From contig NZ_CP046172.1 in assembly GCF_011801145.1 (NCBI RefSeq), positions 5,270,001 through 5,334,000 of the forward strand: a DNA stretch of 64,000 nt, given 5' to 3'. Below, piece after piece: positions 47,683-56,714 of this stretch. The position numbers and the translations under genes were made by a program. Source of the stretch: Nocardia arthritidis. GTDB lineage: Bacteria > Actinomycetota > Actinomycetes > Mycobacteriales > Mycobacteriaceae. Under the pieces are notes generated by a model. That model did not search any database, had not been told where the DNA came from, and worked only from the letters and a program-made list of their open reading frames with translations. Every line of letters begins with the position of its first letter. The first letter of the stretch is position 1.

Positions 47683-47699
47683 TACTACAGTTTGTAGTA
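47683..47699. promoter_or_regulatory. Palindrome TACTACA-GTT-TGTAGTA
   Basis: A perfect seven-base inverted repeat with a three-base spacer, 25 bases before the zinc alcohol dehydrogenase gene. Its half-sites are identical to those of the palindrome at 34371-34386 (two-base spacer). One repressor of the TetR or BlaI/CopY type could control both loci. Confidence 0.55.
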
Positions 47700-47724
47700 T
47701 TCAGGCGATCCGTGGAGGGGAATC

Positions 47725-48990
47725 ATGCCGGATTCACATGCCAACAAGCCGATTTCGGACCAGCACCGCCATCGGGCCCGAGGATACGTCCGCCACCTGG
47801 CCACACTCCTCGGTCCGGATACTGCCGCCGGTATGCGAGTGGCGCTGAGCCGGGACGCCGGACCGCGGCTGAGCCGCGGCTACCGCCTCGCCACCGATTC
47901 GATCCGGGAGCGATGGCGGCCGACCAGGGAGCGGATGCGGGCGTTGATGGTGTCGCCGGGCGGTCGCGTCCACTGGCGCGATGTGCCGGTACCGCCACCA
48001 CCCGCTCCCGGCGGCGCGATCGTGCACCCGATCGCGGTAACCACCTGCGATCTGGATCGGCCACTGGCGCTGGGCATGTCCCCGCTGCCGTTGCCGCTGT
48101 GCCCCGGGCACGAGTGCGTCGCCGAGGTGGTGTCGATCGGCGACGGGGTGCGAACCGTCGCACCCGGCGACCGTGTCGTGGTCCCCAGCCAAATCAGTTG
48201 CGGCACTTGCACTTCCTGCGCCAAGGGATATACCGCACACTGTCTGTCCGTACCCCCGGTCTCGATGTACGGACTCGGGGTGACCACCGGCAGCTGGGGC
48301 GGGGCCATCAGCGATCTGCTCGCGGTGCCCTACGCCGACGCCATGCTGGTACCGCTGCCAGACGGCATCAGCCCGGCCGCCGCGGCCGGGCTGGGCGACA
48401 ATGTCAGCGATGCCTATCGCCGCATCGCGCCGCATGCGGCGGGCCTGCTCGCCCGCGGCGACGACGCGCGGGTGCTGATCCTGTGCGAACTCGGCCGTCG
48501 CCCACCGTACGGGACCGGATTGGCCCTCTCCACCGGGCTCGTCGCCAAGGCGCTCGGCCTGCCCGACGTACACCTGGTCGACCGTCGCCCCGCACTCCGC
48601 CGCCAAGCGGAAGAGCTTGGCATACAAGCACATTCACCGGACGAGCTGACCAAGCTTCCGCTCGCGCCACTGGTCGTCGAGGCGACGGGCACCCGCTCGG
48701 GCATGGCCACCGCCATCCGGCACACCGCACCCGACGGCGACTGCACCAGCATCGGCAGCCTGCACAGCGGCATTACCATCCCGGCCTCGCTCATGTACCT
48801 GCGCGATATCTCGCTGCACATCGGCCTGCCGCCCGCCCGCACGCTCATCCCGGACGTCCTCGACCTCATGACATCGGGCCGATTCCATCCCGAACATGTC
48901 ATCACCGACGAGGGCAGCCTCGACGACGCCGAAAACACCATGCGCCGCTACATCTTCGGTGACTCGGTGAAAACCGTCTTCGTCGAGTAG
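47725..48990 (+). CDS. Zinc-dependent alcohol dehydrogenase
   Basis: A 421-residue MDR alcohol dehydrogenase. It has an extra N-terminal helical region of about 70 residues before RALMVSPGGRVHWRDVP. The catalytic zinc site includes the Cys in TTCDLDRP and PGHECVAEV. The structural zinc cluster is CGTCTSCAKGYTAHC. The nucleotide fold is less canonical (VLILCELGRRPPYGTG). A GGAGGGG site precedes the ATG. The TACTACA palindrome in its promoter links it to the dehalogenase-like gene at 33.5 kb. The alcohol or aldehyde substrate is unknown. Confidence 0.85.
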   Translation: MPDSHANKPISDQHRHRARGYVRHLATLLGPDTAAGMRVALSRDAGPRLSRGYRLATDSIRERWRPTRERMRALMVSPGGRVHWRDVPVPPPPAPGGAIVHPIAVTTCDLDRPLALGMSPLPLPLCPGHECVAEVVSIGDGVRTVAPGDRVVVPSQISCGTCTSCAKGYTAHCLSVPPVSMYGLGVTTGSWGGAISDLLAVPYADAMLVPLPDGISPAAAAGLGDNVSDAYRRIAPHAAGLLARGDDARVLILCELGRRPPYGTGLALSTGLVAKALGLPDVHLVDRRPALRRQAEELGIQAHSPDELTKLPLAPLVVEATGTRSGMATAIRHTAPDGDCTSIGSLHSGITIPASLMYLRDISLHIGLPPARTLIPDVLDLMTSGRFHPEHVITDEGSLDDAENTMRRYIFGDSVKTVFVE

Positions 48991-49080
48991 CCGTGCGGGC
49001 GCACGGATCCGGGAATAGTTCACCGTCCGGATCGGCTGACCTTGGTCGGACCCGAACCCGAGATCGACTGGAGGACCCAC

Positions 49081-49887
49081 ATGACGGTGCGGATCGGCTT
49101 GATACTGCCCACCTCGACGCCCGATCCAGCACGGCCGATCATCGGTGACGTGCGGGCCGCGGCGCGGCTGGCCGAGCGGATCGGCGTCGAATCGGTGTGG
49201 GCCACCGATCATCTCATCGCCAGCGCGCCGATTCTGGAGACCACCGTCGTGCTGGCGACGGCCGCGGCGGTGACCGAGCGAATCCTGGTGGGGTACAACG
49301 TGATGCTGCCCGCGTTACGCGGGGTGGCCTGGGCCGCCAAGCAGATCGCGTCGCTGCAACTGGTATCGGGAAATCGGGTGCTGCTCGGGGTCGGCACCGG
49401 GAATCCGGCGCACGGGGATATCGGCTGGCGGGCGGCGGGTGCGTCGTTCGAGGCGCGCGGGAAACTCACCGACGAGGCATTGGCCGCCTTGCCCGGGCTC
49501 GTCGAGGGCAGGCCGACTACGCTCGCCGACGGCCTGGAGGTGACGCTCTCACCCGGCGCTCCGATGCCACCGGTGCTGGTGGCGGGCACCGGGAATCGGG
49601 TGCGGCGCCGGGCCGCGGCGCACGGTGACGGGTGGATTCCGATCGCACCCGACCTGACGCGGCTGCCCGCCGAAATCGCCCGGCTGGGCGAGCTCGCGGC
49701 GGAGTTCGGCCGCCCGGCGCCCACGGTAACCGTTGTGGCACCGGCATTGTCGGACGATCCGCGCCGGGCCGCCGAGCAGTTGACGGAGTACGGGGCGGCC
49801 GGTGTCGAGCGAGTGATCCTGCGGTCGTCCGGGCCGGATTGGGAACGGAATTACGCCTTCGCCGCGGATGTCGTTGCCGCGCGGTAG
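49081..49887 (+). CDS. LLM class flavin-dependent oxidoreductase
   Basis: A 268-residue luciferase-like monooxygenase, possibly F420-dependent as many are in this order. It begins MTVRIGLILPTSTPDPARP after GGAGG. AARLAERIGVESVWATDHLI, LVGYNVMLPALRG, VLLGVGTGNPAHGDIGW and VLVAGTGNRVRRRAAAHGDG are family landmarks. It is shorter than most (about 300-340). It stands alone, 90 bases after the alcohol dehydrogenase, and ends at a strong terminator. Confidence 0.87.
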   Translation: MTVRIGLILPTSTPDPARPIIGDVRAAARLAERIGVESVWATDHLIASAPILETTVVLATAAAVTERILVGYNVMLPALRGVAWAAKQIASLQLVSGNRVLLGVGTGNPAHGDIGWRAAGASFEARGKLTDEALAALPGLVEGRPTTLADGLEVTLSPGAPMPPVLVAGTGNRVRRRAAAHGDGWIPIAPDLTRLPAEIARLGELAAEFGRPAPTVTVVAPALSDDPRRAAEQLTEYGAAGVERVILRSSGPDWERNYAFAADVVAAR

Positions 49888-49895
49888 ATAACGGT

Positions 49896-49926
49896 TCGGC
49901 CCCGGCGGTCTATCCGCCGGGGCCGA
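49896..49926. terminator. Strong bidirectional stem-loop terminator
   Basis: TCGGCCCCGGCGG and CCGCCGGGGCCGA pair perfectly over 13 bases around a five-base loop. It lies between the converging LLM oxidoreductase gene and a small hypothetical gene. Confidence 0.8.
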
Positions 49927-49952
49927 CTCACGCTACCGATACGAATGCCGAA

Positions 49953-50252
49953 TTACCCTGCCATAACTCGTGATTCGCGATATCTCGTACCGATGTGGGC
50001 GTCACCGAGCAAGGCATCCACGCCGATGCCGAGCCGTCCGGTGACCGTCGATAGCGCGGTCCGCACGGTTTGCGGCACCGTAGCCGATCGCGCCTGCAGC
50101 CGCACCGGATGCGCTGCCCACCCTTCGATACCGACATGGCATAGGTAGCCGATACCGGTCGATTCCGAAATCCGTTGCGGCGTGTTGATCGTCACCCGAA
50201 CCCGTCGCCCACCCACATCGAGCTCCCGCACCACGAGCACATCACCTGTCAT
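49953..50252 (-). CDS. Small hypothetical protein
   Basis: A 99-residue protein that I do not recognise with confidence. It opens MTGDVLVVRELDVGGRRVRV and continues TINTPQRISESTGIGYLCHV; the second half has HPVRLQARSATVPQTVRTAL, and no signal peptide or membrane segment is visible. The layout (a short beta-hairpin, then a helix) resembles small DUF6968-like proteins of actinobacteria. It is transcribed toward the LLM gene, with a terminator between them. Confidence 0.6.
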   Translation of the reverse strand: MTGDVLVVRELDVGGRRVRVTINTPQRISESTGIGYLCHVGIEGWAAHPVRLQARSATVPQTVRTALSTVTGRLGIGVDALLGDAHIGTRYRESRVMAG

Positions 50253-50572
50253 AGCTGAACAGTATTTGCCCAGCTCTTCATGGTCGAATCCGGGTGCGCG
50301 TGTCGCTCGCGGGCGTGTTCGAATCGATACGTGACGAACCTTGGCGCGAACGCTCATCGGCCGCGGTCGCCGCCACCACTGCGCGTATGAGCAAGACTGG
50401 AACCGGCCGGAAGGGTTACCAGTCATTCACGGTGAATGTAGTACGAGGTCGGTGTTCAATTCTATTGTCTTGCAGAGCATATGCGACATTGTCGCCATCC
50501 GACGGTGATATTAAGTTACTATCTATTCTTCGTAGACTACTGGAGATCCAGCACAGTGAAGGAACCGGGTCC
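50253..50572. other. Promoter region of the MpaB-like gene with palindrome
   Basis: This 320-base spacer is clearly more AT-rich than its surroundings from about 50420 to 50560. It contains the perfect palindrome CATTCAC-G-GTGAATG at 50424-50438, a possible operator. A plausible promoter is TTAAGT (near 50511) with TAGACT (near 50533), 16 bases apart. No gene is seen. Confidence 0.5.
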
Positions 50573-51484
50573 ATGACTGCCGCTGCGAATTCGCGGGAAT
50601 CCATTGCGCACGAGCCGGCGCTCACCACGGAGCGGACGCGCATCCGCATTCCGGCGGTCCACCGCTCGGCGACCAAGCGCCCGCCGCGACTGCCGGACGC
50701 GCTCGACTTCTGGCAATTCGCCGGGGCCGCCGCGAATGTCGCCATGCAGATGGCGCGGCCCGGCGTCGGCCACGGCGTCGCGGACAGCAAGGTGGAATCC
50801 GGCGCGCTGCTGGTGCATCCGTGGAAGCGCCTGCGGACTACGGCCTCGTATCTGGCGGTCGCGATCCTCGGCACCGAATCCGATAAGGAGGCGTTCCGCG
50901 AGGCCGTGAACGTGGCGCACCGCCAGGTACGGTCCGAGCCGGGCGCGCCGGTCCGGTACAACGCATTCGACCGCGACCTCCAGTTGTGGGTGGCCGCCTG
51001 CCTCTACATCGGTTTCGAGGATTCCTATCAGCTGCTGAACGGCCGGATGAGCCCGGAACAGGCCGAGGCGTTCTATCGAACATCCGCGACACTCGGCACC
51101 ACGCTCCAGGTGAGTCCGGATATGTGGCCCGCGACCCGCGCCGAATTCGAAACCTACTGGAATCGCGCGGCCGAACAGGCGGTGCTCGACGACAAGGTGC
51201 GCGCCTACCTCGACGAGCTACTGCACCTGCGGATGATCCACTGGTACCTGCGGGTGCTCTTCGGCGGGTTGCTGCGATTCCTCACCGCGGGCTTCCTTGC
51301 GCCGCACTTCCGTGCGCAGCTGGGTATCGAATGGTCCGATACCGATCAGCGGCGGTTCGAACACCTTTTCCTGTTCGTCGGATTCGTGAACCGCTTCATC
51401 CCGCGCTTCATCCGCTTCTACCCGACCCACTTCCTGATCCGGGATGTGCGCCGCCGAATTCGCAAGCGCAAACCGCTCATCTGA
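50573..51484 (+). CDS. MpaB-family oxygenase-like protein (DUF2236)
   Basis: A 303-residue protein of the oxygenase MpaB/Latex-clearing-like DUF2236 family. The domain begins PDALDFWQFAGAAANVAMQM and has RPGVGHGVADSKVESG, AILGTESDKEAFREAVNVAH and VRYNAFDRDLQLWVAACLYI. The His of EAVNVAHRQVRS and the downstream motif belong to the haem-binding pattern of the family. The C terminus is basic (RRRIRKRKPLI). The ATG at 50573 has AAGGA upstream. The substrate is unknown. Confidence 0.83.
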   Translation: MTAAANSRESIAHEPALTTERTRIRIPAVHRSATKRPPRLPDALDFWQFAGAAANVAMQMARPGVGHGVADSKVESGALLVHPWKRLRTTASYLAVAILGTESDKEAFREAVNVAHRQVRSEPGAPVRYNAFDRDLQLWVAACLYIGFEDSYQLLNGRMSPEQAEAFYRTSATLGTTLQVSPDMWPATRAEFETYWNRAAEQAVLDDKVRAYLDELLHLRMIHWYLRVLFGGLLRFLTAGFLAPHFRAQLGIEWSDTDQRRFEHLFLFVGFVNRFIPRFIRFYPTHFLIRDVRRRIRKRKPLI

Positions 51485-51497
51485 TCCGCACGGGCCG

Positions 51498-52313
51498 TCA
51501 CTGCTGTGGCCGCGGCGCGAGCGGCGCGTCGACCTTGTTCACCAGCCACCGATCGCCCGACCGCTCCAGCCGCATCACCATCGACAGCTGCCCGGGCGCC
51601 GGTTTGCCCTTGGTGCCCAGGCTCGTGATGGTCTGCCCGATCACCACGATCGCCTCGGCGGAATCGGTGTCGCCGCCGCGAATCGCGCACTGGACCTCGT
51701 TCACCTTCGACACCACCTCGCCCTGTGCGAGCACATCGCGCAATTCCTTACTGGTCGAATCGAATTGCTTACGCCAGTCGCCGGTCGCCCCGTCGAGCAC
51801 CGCGCTCACGTAGCCGTCGAGATGTTTCGCGTCGTAGTCGGCCAGGACCGGCGCGTACCGGCACGCCGCGGCGCGCGCCTGCTCCTGCGCGGACAGCAGG
51901 TCCTCGTGCTTCTTGTTCTGGAAGAACAGATATCCGGTGCTGCCGAGCGATGCCACGAGCAGCAGCGCGGCCGCGGCACCCGATGCGATGCGGGTGCGGC
52001 GGCTGAATGATGGGCGAGTTATCAAGCGGCGGAATCCTTTTCGTTCGGCAATCGGTTCTGTCCCGGTCGCCGGATCGACCTCAGGTGCCGTGTCTGCCTG
52101 GACGGCGGGGTCCGCGGCCGCCGAGTCCACCACGGCCACTGCTGGTTTCGCCGCAGCCGCTACCTCCACCGGTTCCGATTCGGCCGCCGATTGCGGCGAC
52201 ATCTCCGCTTCTCCTGCGGCCGAGCTCGATTCCGCCGACGCACCGTGCGTCGACTTATCGATCGCCGGATCCGTGGCGTCGGCGCGCTCGTCCTTGTTCA
52301 CCATGTCGCTCAT
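51498..52313 (-). CDS. Mce-associated membrane protein
   Basis: A 271-residue protein, last in the mce operon. The first about 100 residues are acidic, Ala/Ser-rich and probably disordered in the cytoplasm. One transmembrane helix (IASGAAAALLLVASLGSTGY) follows, then an external NTF2-like domain with ACRYAPVLADYDAKHLDGYV and RLERSGDRWLVNKVDAPL. Mas proteins of this type stabilise Mce transporters in mycobacteria. The gap to mceF is 12 bases. Confidence 0.87.
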   Translation of the reverse strand: MSDMVNKDERADATDPAIDKSTHGASAESSSAAGEAEMSPQSAAESEPVEVAAAAKPAVAVVDSAAADPAVQADTAPEVDPATGTEPIAERKGFRRLITRPSFSRRTRIASGAAAALLLVASLGSTGYLFFQNKKHEDLLSAQEQARAAACRYAPVLADYDAKHLDGYVSAVLDGATGDWRKQFDSTSKELRDVLAQGEVVSKVNEVQCAIRGGDTDSAEAIVVIGQTITSLGTKGKPAPGQLSMVMRLERSGDRWLVNKVDAPLAPRPQQ

Positions 52314-52325
52314 AGCTTTTCACCT

Positions 52326-53504
52326 CTATCGAGTGGGTGCGGGTTGGGACAGCTCGTTTCCGGTCACGCCGGGCGGCGGGCCCGATCCGTTGTCGGGCAC
52401 GTCGGGGCGCGGGGCATTGGCCGAGCCGCGGATCTGCAGGGCCGGGTTGCTGGTGACGCAGTAGTTGTAGAGCCGGACCCGGGTGTCGGTGGTCTTCTCG
52501 GTGGGGACCACGGGGATGGTGTCGTATTCGCACCACGGTCGCGGCCACGGATCGACCAGCGTGTAGAACTGGCCGTCGTGTGCCGGGATGCCGAGCGCCT
52601 CCGATCCGGTGCGCAGCGCGGGGAACAGCGCGGCGATCGCGGGCGCGCGCAATTTCGCCGCCTTGGTGATCGCGACGAAGTTCGTCACCAGATCGGTGAT
52701 CGGATCCTGTGTGCGCGAAACGAATTCGTTCAGCGTGGCCAACTGTCCCGGCCCGGCGTCGATCAGGTGGCGCAGTTCCCGATCGGCCGCGGTCGTCTGC
52801 TCGAACAGCACGCCGCCCGCTCTGGTGAGCGTGGCCAGGTCGGGTTGCGCGTGCGAGGTGGTTTCGGCGATCACCTCGAGGTTCGCGATGAGGGCGCGGG
52901 TCTGCGGCAGCAGGCCGTCCAGCCCGGCCATCGCCCGGCTCATCCCGGATATCATGTCGCGCAACCGATCCGGGCCGCCGGCCAGCGCACGGTCGAGCTC
53001 GTCGATGATCGTGTCGAGCCGGTCCGGGTTCATCCCGCCGATGAAATCGCTCAGATTCGCCAGCACCGATTGCACCGGTACCGGCACGGTCGTACGCGCA
53101 CGCTCGACGACGGCGCCGTCGCTCAGATACGGCCCGGTTTCGGAGTCGGGGCGGAAGTCCAGATACTGTTCGCCGGCCGCGGACAGCCGCCCGACGGCGA
53201 CGGTTCCGCCGACGGGAATGCGGGCCGCCGCGTCGATTTCGGCGATCGCCGTCACACCGGCGCCGGAAATCCGGAGCTCACGCACCTTCCCCACCCGGAC
53301 GCCCCGGAACGTCACGTCGTTGCCCCGCGACAATCCGCCCGACGACGGCAGCTCCACCGTCACGGTGTAGCCGCGCGCCAACGGATTCCACCGCAGCACG
53401 CCGGCGGACAGGTAGGCCGTGCCGAGCACCAGCGCGACGATCAAACCGATATTCGCGACCGCTATCCGGTGGCGCACCAACCATTGCCACAGCGGCGGAT
53501 TCAC
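52326..53504 (-). CDS. mceF: MCE family protein, MceF position
   Basis: A 392-residue substrate-channel subunit of the Mce transporter. One N-terminal helix (IAVANIGLIVALVLGTAYLS) anchors it; the MCE domain follows with GGLSRGNDVTFRGVRVGKVR and GEQYLDFRPDSETGPYLSDG. A long helical region and a Pro-rich end (PRPDVPDNGSGPPPG) complete it. It starts at GTG 53504, overlapping the mceE stop by GTGA. Confidence 0.9.
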   Translation of the reverse strand: MNPPLWQWLVRHRIAVANIGLIVALVLGTAYLSAGVLRWNPLARGYTVTVELPSSGGLSRGNDVTFRGVRVGKVRELRISGAGVTAIAEIDAAARIPVGGTVAVGRLSAAGEQYLDFRPDSETGPYLSDGAVVERARTTVPVPVQSVLANLSDFIGGMNPDRLDTIIDELDRALAGGPDRLRDMISGMSRAMAGLDGLLPQTRALIANLEVIAETTSHAQPDLATLTRAGGVLFEQTTAADRELRHLIDAGPGQLATLNEFVSRTQDPITDLVTNFVAITKAAKLRAPAIAALFPALRTGSEALGIPAHDGQFYTLVDPWPRPWCEYDTIPVVPTEKTTDTRVRLYNYCVTSNPALQIRGSANAPRPDVPDNGSGPPPGVTGNELSQPAPTR

Positions 53505-54607
53505 CGCTCGCCCCCGGGCCGAGGCGGGCTGGTCAAGCGCCCGATGACCTTTTCGATCACCTGGGCCAGACTCCCGATGAATGCTGCGGCGTCACCGAAT
53601 TCGGGCCATCGGCTGCCGTTCGGATCCGTCAACGCGCCGACGCTGAGGTAGGAAACGGTCGCCGCGACGGCGAGCGTCGGACCACTCATGCTGGCCATCA
53701 CCGGCGGATAGATTTCGTGTAATCCTTCGAGGGTGCCCGCCAGATCGTCGCCCATTCGGGTGAAGCCCGACATCAGCCGCTGAATGCTCTCGAACAGGCT
53801 CACCGCCTGCGGCCCGGTGCTGTCGGCGAAATCCCCGAGCGCCGCCATGGTTTCCGAAACCTTCCGCAGCAGTGTGACGATGCTCTGCGTGTTCTCGCTG
53901 AGCAGCGCCAACAGTTGCGGGAACGAGTCGGCGGCCGCGCCGAGTTCGGCCTTGCGCCTGGACAATTCGCCGCTCAGCACGTTCAGCCCGGTCAGAGTGC
54001 TGTCGATATCGGCGGTTCGCTGGTTCAATGCCGCTATGGCATCGGTCATTTCGCCGATCAGGTGGGCCAGCTGCGGAGCCCGGCCCGCGAACATCGAGTT
54101 CAGTTCCGCCGCGATTTTCGCCGCCTGGTTGATGCCGCCCCCGTTGATCAGCATGGACACCGACATCATCAGCTGCTCCACCGATGCGGCCGCCGCGGTG
54201 TGCTGAAGATCCAGTGTGTCGCCGGGCCGCAGCGGCGGACCGCCCGCACCCTCCGGCGGCAGCGTCATCGCGACGAAGATATCGCCGAGCGGCGTCGCCT
54301 GGCGCAGCTCGGCCGTGGTTCCCTGGGGAAGTGAGATGTCCTCGCGGATAAGCATTTCCACATCGGCGACGAAGTTCGTCGTGGTGATGCGGGTGACGAC
54401 GCCGATATCGGTTCCGCCGATCCGGATGTGGGCGCGCTGCGGCAGATTCAGCGCATCGCGAAAGGCGGCGTGAATGGTGTATCCCGGCGCGCCGAGACCG
54501 GGTTCCGGCATCGGAACGTCCTCGACGGTTACCACGCATCCGCTCGCGCTCACCGCTACCGCGAGCACGGCGGCGACGATTCGAATTCGCTTGATCCGCA
54601 ACGTCAT
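53501..54607 (-). CDS. mceE: MCE family lipoprotein, MceE position
   Basis: A 368-residue Mce subunit with a lipoprotein signal: basic start MTLRIKRIRI, hydrophobic run, lipobox VSASGC. The MCE domain includes ALNLPQRAHIRIGGTDIGVV and LRQATPLGDIFVAMTLPPEG. The long C-terminal coiled region has repeated small-hydrophobic heptads. MceE is the usual lipoprotein of mce operons (LprK/LprN type). It is ATGA-coupled with mceD. Confidence 0.9.
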   Translation of the reverse strand: MTLRIKRIRIVAAVLAVAVSASGCVVTVEDVPMPEPGLGAPGYTIHAAFRDALNLPQRAHIRIGGTDIGVVTRITTTNFVADVEMLIREDISLPQGTTAELRQATPLGDIFVAMTLPPEGAGGPPLRPGDTLDLQHTAAAASVEQLMMSVSMLINGGGINQAAKIAAELNSMFAGRAPQLAHLIGEMTDAIAALNQRTADIDSTLTGLNVLSGELSRRKAELGAAADSFPQLLALLSENTQSIVTLLRKVSETMAALGDFADSTGPQAVSLFESIQRLMSGFTRMGDDLAGTLEGLHEIYPPVMASMSGPTLAVAATVSYLSVGALTDPNGSRWPEFGDAAAFIGSLAQVIEKVIGRLTSPPRPGGER

Positions 54608-55701
54608 TTGGTGATTCCCAGCAGTGCGGCGGTGAGCCCGAAGTCGGGGCCGAAATCCTGGATGCGGCCGGTGCGGCAGCCGTCGAGGCGCAGCTGGATA
54701 CGCTCGCAGAACAGCGAAAGCGCCTCGCTGTCCAGCACCGTCTTGTCGAGCAGGCCGTGTAATCGCAACGCCTGGTCCTCGCGGCTCACCGCATTGGACA
54801 GGTTCTGGAACAGCAGCGGGCCGACGTCGACGATTTCGGTGAGCCCGCGCGCGTTCGCCCGCATCTGCGCGGTGACCTCGGCGAACCGGTTCATGGCCCC
54901 GGCCAGCTGATCCCCATTCTGCCCGACGAGCGTCGCGGTGTTGGTGACGAATTGGTCCAGCTGGTCCAGCACCGCCTGCAGCCCGGGCGCCTGATCGCCC
55001 ATCAGCCGGACCAGTTCGGTGAGCCTGCCGCTGAAATCGCGGACGGTCTGGTCGTTTTGGGCGGTGATCTCGGTGACCTCGTTGAGTTTGACGATGGTGT
55101 CGCCGATCTGGTCCTTGTTCGCCAGGGTGACCTGGAATGCGGCGGAGAGCGCGTCGAGGGTCTGTTTCAGCTTGTCGCCGTTGCCGTTCAGCAGCGGGAA
55201 CAGCACCCGGCTCGCCATCGGCCCGGTACGGTCGTCGCCTTTGAGCGCCGCGCCGAGCTGATCGAAGTTCTGCAGTATCCGGTCCAGCTCCACCGGAGTC
55301 CTGGTGTGCGCCAGCGGGATATGCGCCCCGTCCGCGAGCACCGGCCCGTTACCCGGATAGGCGGGCGCGAGCTCGATGTGCCGATTGGTGATCAACTGCG
55401 GATTCACCAGCGCCGCAATGGCATCCGCTGGGATGCGGACGTCCTTGTCGATACTCATGGTCACCTGCACGTAACTGCCCTTGGCCTCGATCGTGTCGAC
55501 CCGCCCCACCGGGACGCCGAGCACGGCGACCTCGTTGCCCGCGTACAGCCCGGCGACGTTCTCGAAATCGGCGCTGATACGCAGATGTTCACCGAGATAC
55601 TGTCCGGGCAGTGCCGTCAGGCTCGCGGGCAGCAGTCCGCATCCGGCGGTGAGCAGCATGCTCGCGCACAGCGCCATCATCTTCATCGCGACGCGCGCCA
55701 T
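54604..55701 (-). CDS. mceD: MCE family protein, MceD position, with lipobox
   Basis: A 365-residue Mce subunit. It begins MARVAMKMMALCASMLLTAG with a Cys right after, so LLTAGC is a good lipobox, which is less usual for MceD. The MCE domain has VAGLYAGNEVAVLGVPVGRV and PQLITNRHIELAPAYPGNGP. Helical repeats follow, ending ERIQLRLDGCRTGRI and a short tail. It begins one base into the mceC stop (TGATG). Either MceD is lipidated here, or the lipoprotein order differs from mycobacterial operons. Confidence 0.88.
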   Translation of the reverse strand: MARVAMKMMALCASMLLTAGCGLLPASLTALPGQYLGEHLRISADFENVAGLYAGNEVAVLGVPVGRVDTIEAKGSYVQVTMSIDKDVRIPADAIAALVNPQLITNRHIELAPAYPGNGPVLADGAHIPLAHTRTPVELDRILQNFDQLGAALKGDDRTGPMASRVLFPLLNGNGDKLKQTLDALSAAFQVTLANKDQIGDTIVKLNEVTEITAQNDQTVRDFSGRLTELVRLMGDQAPGLQAVLDQLDQFVTNTATLVGQNGDQLAGAMNRFAEVTAQMRANARGLTEIVDVGPLLFQNLSNAVSREDQALRLHGLLDKTVLDSEALSLFCERIQLRLDGCRTGRIQDFGPDFGLTAALLGITK

Positions 55702-56714
55702 CAGCCGCACCCCTGTACCGCTCGGGCGAAACACAACCAGTTGTCCGGAAAGATCCACGGCGCGTATACATTTCCGTACGGACCGTCGCCGAGAACATTG
55801 TTGAACTGCCGCAGCGCCACCGGCATGATCTCGTAGAGCCGGTCGAGGTTGCGCCGGTTCTTCGTCAAACCCTCGGACATGGTGTTCAGGTCGTTGATCA
55901 GCGGGGCCAGCCGATCATTGTTCTCCAGGCCCATCTCCTGGAGCACCTTCGAGAGCGCCGCCACATTGTCCAGCAACTGTTTCAGCAGTTCCTGCCGTCG
56001 CTGCACCGCCGTCCCGATCGCGTCGCCGCGGGTGATCAGCAGCAATACGCTGTTCTGGTTGTCCGACACCAGCTGTGCGACCTGATCCATACCCTTCAGC
56101 AGGGTGTCCACCTCTTCGCGGCGATCGCTGACCACCTTCGCCAGCGCACCGATGCTGTCGAGCGCCTGCACGGCCAACTGCGGGGAATCGCCCATCTGCT
56201 GGTTGATCACGTCCAGCGCCTGCCGCAACTTCCCCGGGTCGATCCGCTCGATCCGCTCGAACGAATTCTTGTACTGCGGATCCTGAATGACCTTGCTGAG
56301 GTTGTACGGTACCGCCGTGTTCTCGATTCGAATACGGTTGCCCGGCAGGCCCTTTCCATTGCCGGGCACCAGATCGATGTGCAGCTTGCCCAATATGGTC
56401 GACATCTTGATGGCCGCGTGCGCGTCCGGCCCGAGCCGCAGATCGCGGCGGATCTTCAGCTCGGCCACCACCTTGTCGCCGTCGAGCCGGATCGAACGCA
56501 CCTGGCCCACTTCGATTCCCGATACGTCGACGGTCGCGCCGGGCCGTAATCCGGCCGCCTGCGCGAATTCCGCCTGGATCGTCCGGTCGCCGACCCGCAC
56601 CTGTTCGAGCACGCTCGAGCCGACCAGCAGCAGCGCGACCAGCGTCGCCGCGGTGATGCCGAGCCGCAGATATCGGTTGCCGAGAAAGCCCGGCGGCCTT
56701 CGCTTTACCGTCAT
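55701..56714 (-). CDS. mceC: MCE family protein, MceC position
   Basis: A 337-residue subunit with one N-terminal helix (LGITAATLVALLLVGSSVLE). The MCE domain contains AAGLRPGATVDVSGIEVGQV and IKMSTILGKLHIDLVPGNGK. The helical tail is followed by a conserved end with FNNVLGDGPYGNVYAPWIFP, then two Cys. ATGA overlap with mceB fixes the start at 56714. Confidence 0.9.
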   Translation of the reverse strand: MTVKRRPPGFLGNRYLRLGITAATLVALLLVGSSVLEQVRVGDRTIQAEFAQAAGLRPGATVDVSGIEVGQVRSIRLDGDKVVAELKIRRDLRLGPDAHAAIKMSTILGKLHIDLVPGNGKGLPGNRIRIENTAVPYNLSKVIQDPQYKNSFERIERIDPGKLRQALDVINQQMGDSPQLAVQALDSIGALAKVVSDRREEVDTLLKGMDQVAQLVSDNQNSVLLLITRGDAIGTAVQRRQELLKQLLDNVAALSKVLQEMGLENNDRLAPLINDLNTMSEGLTKNRRNLDRLYEIMPVALRQFNNVLGDGPYGNVYAPWIFPDNWLCFARAVQGCG

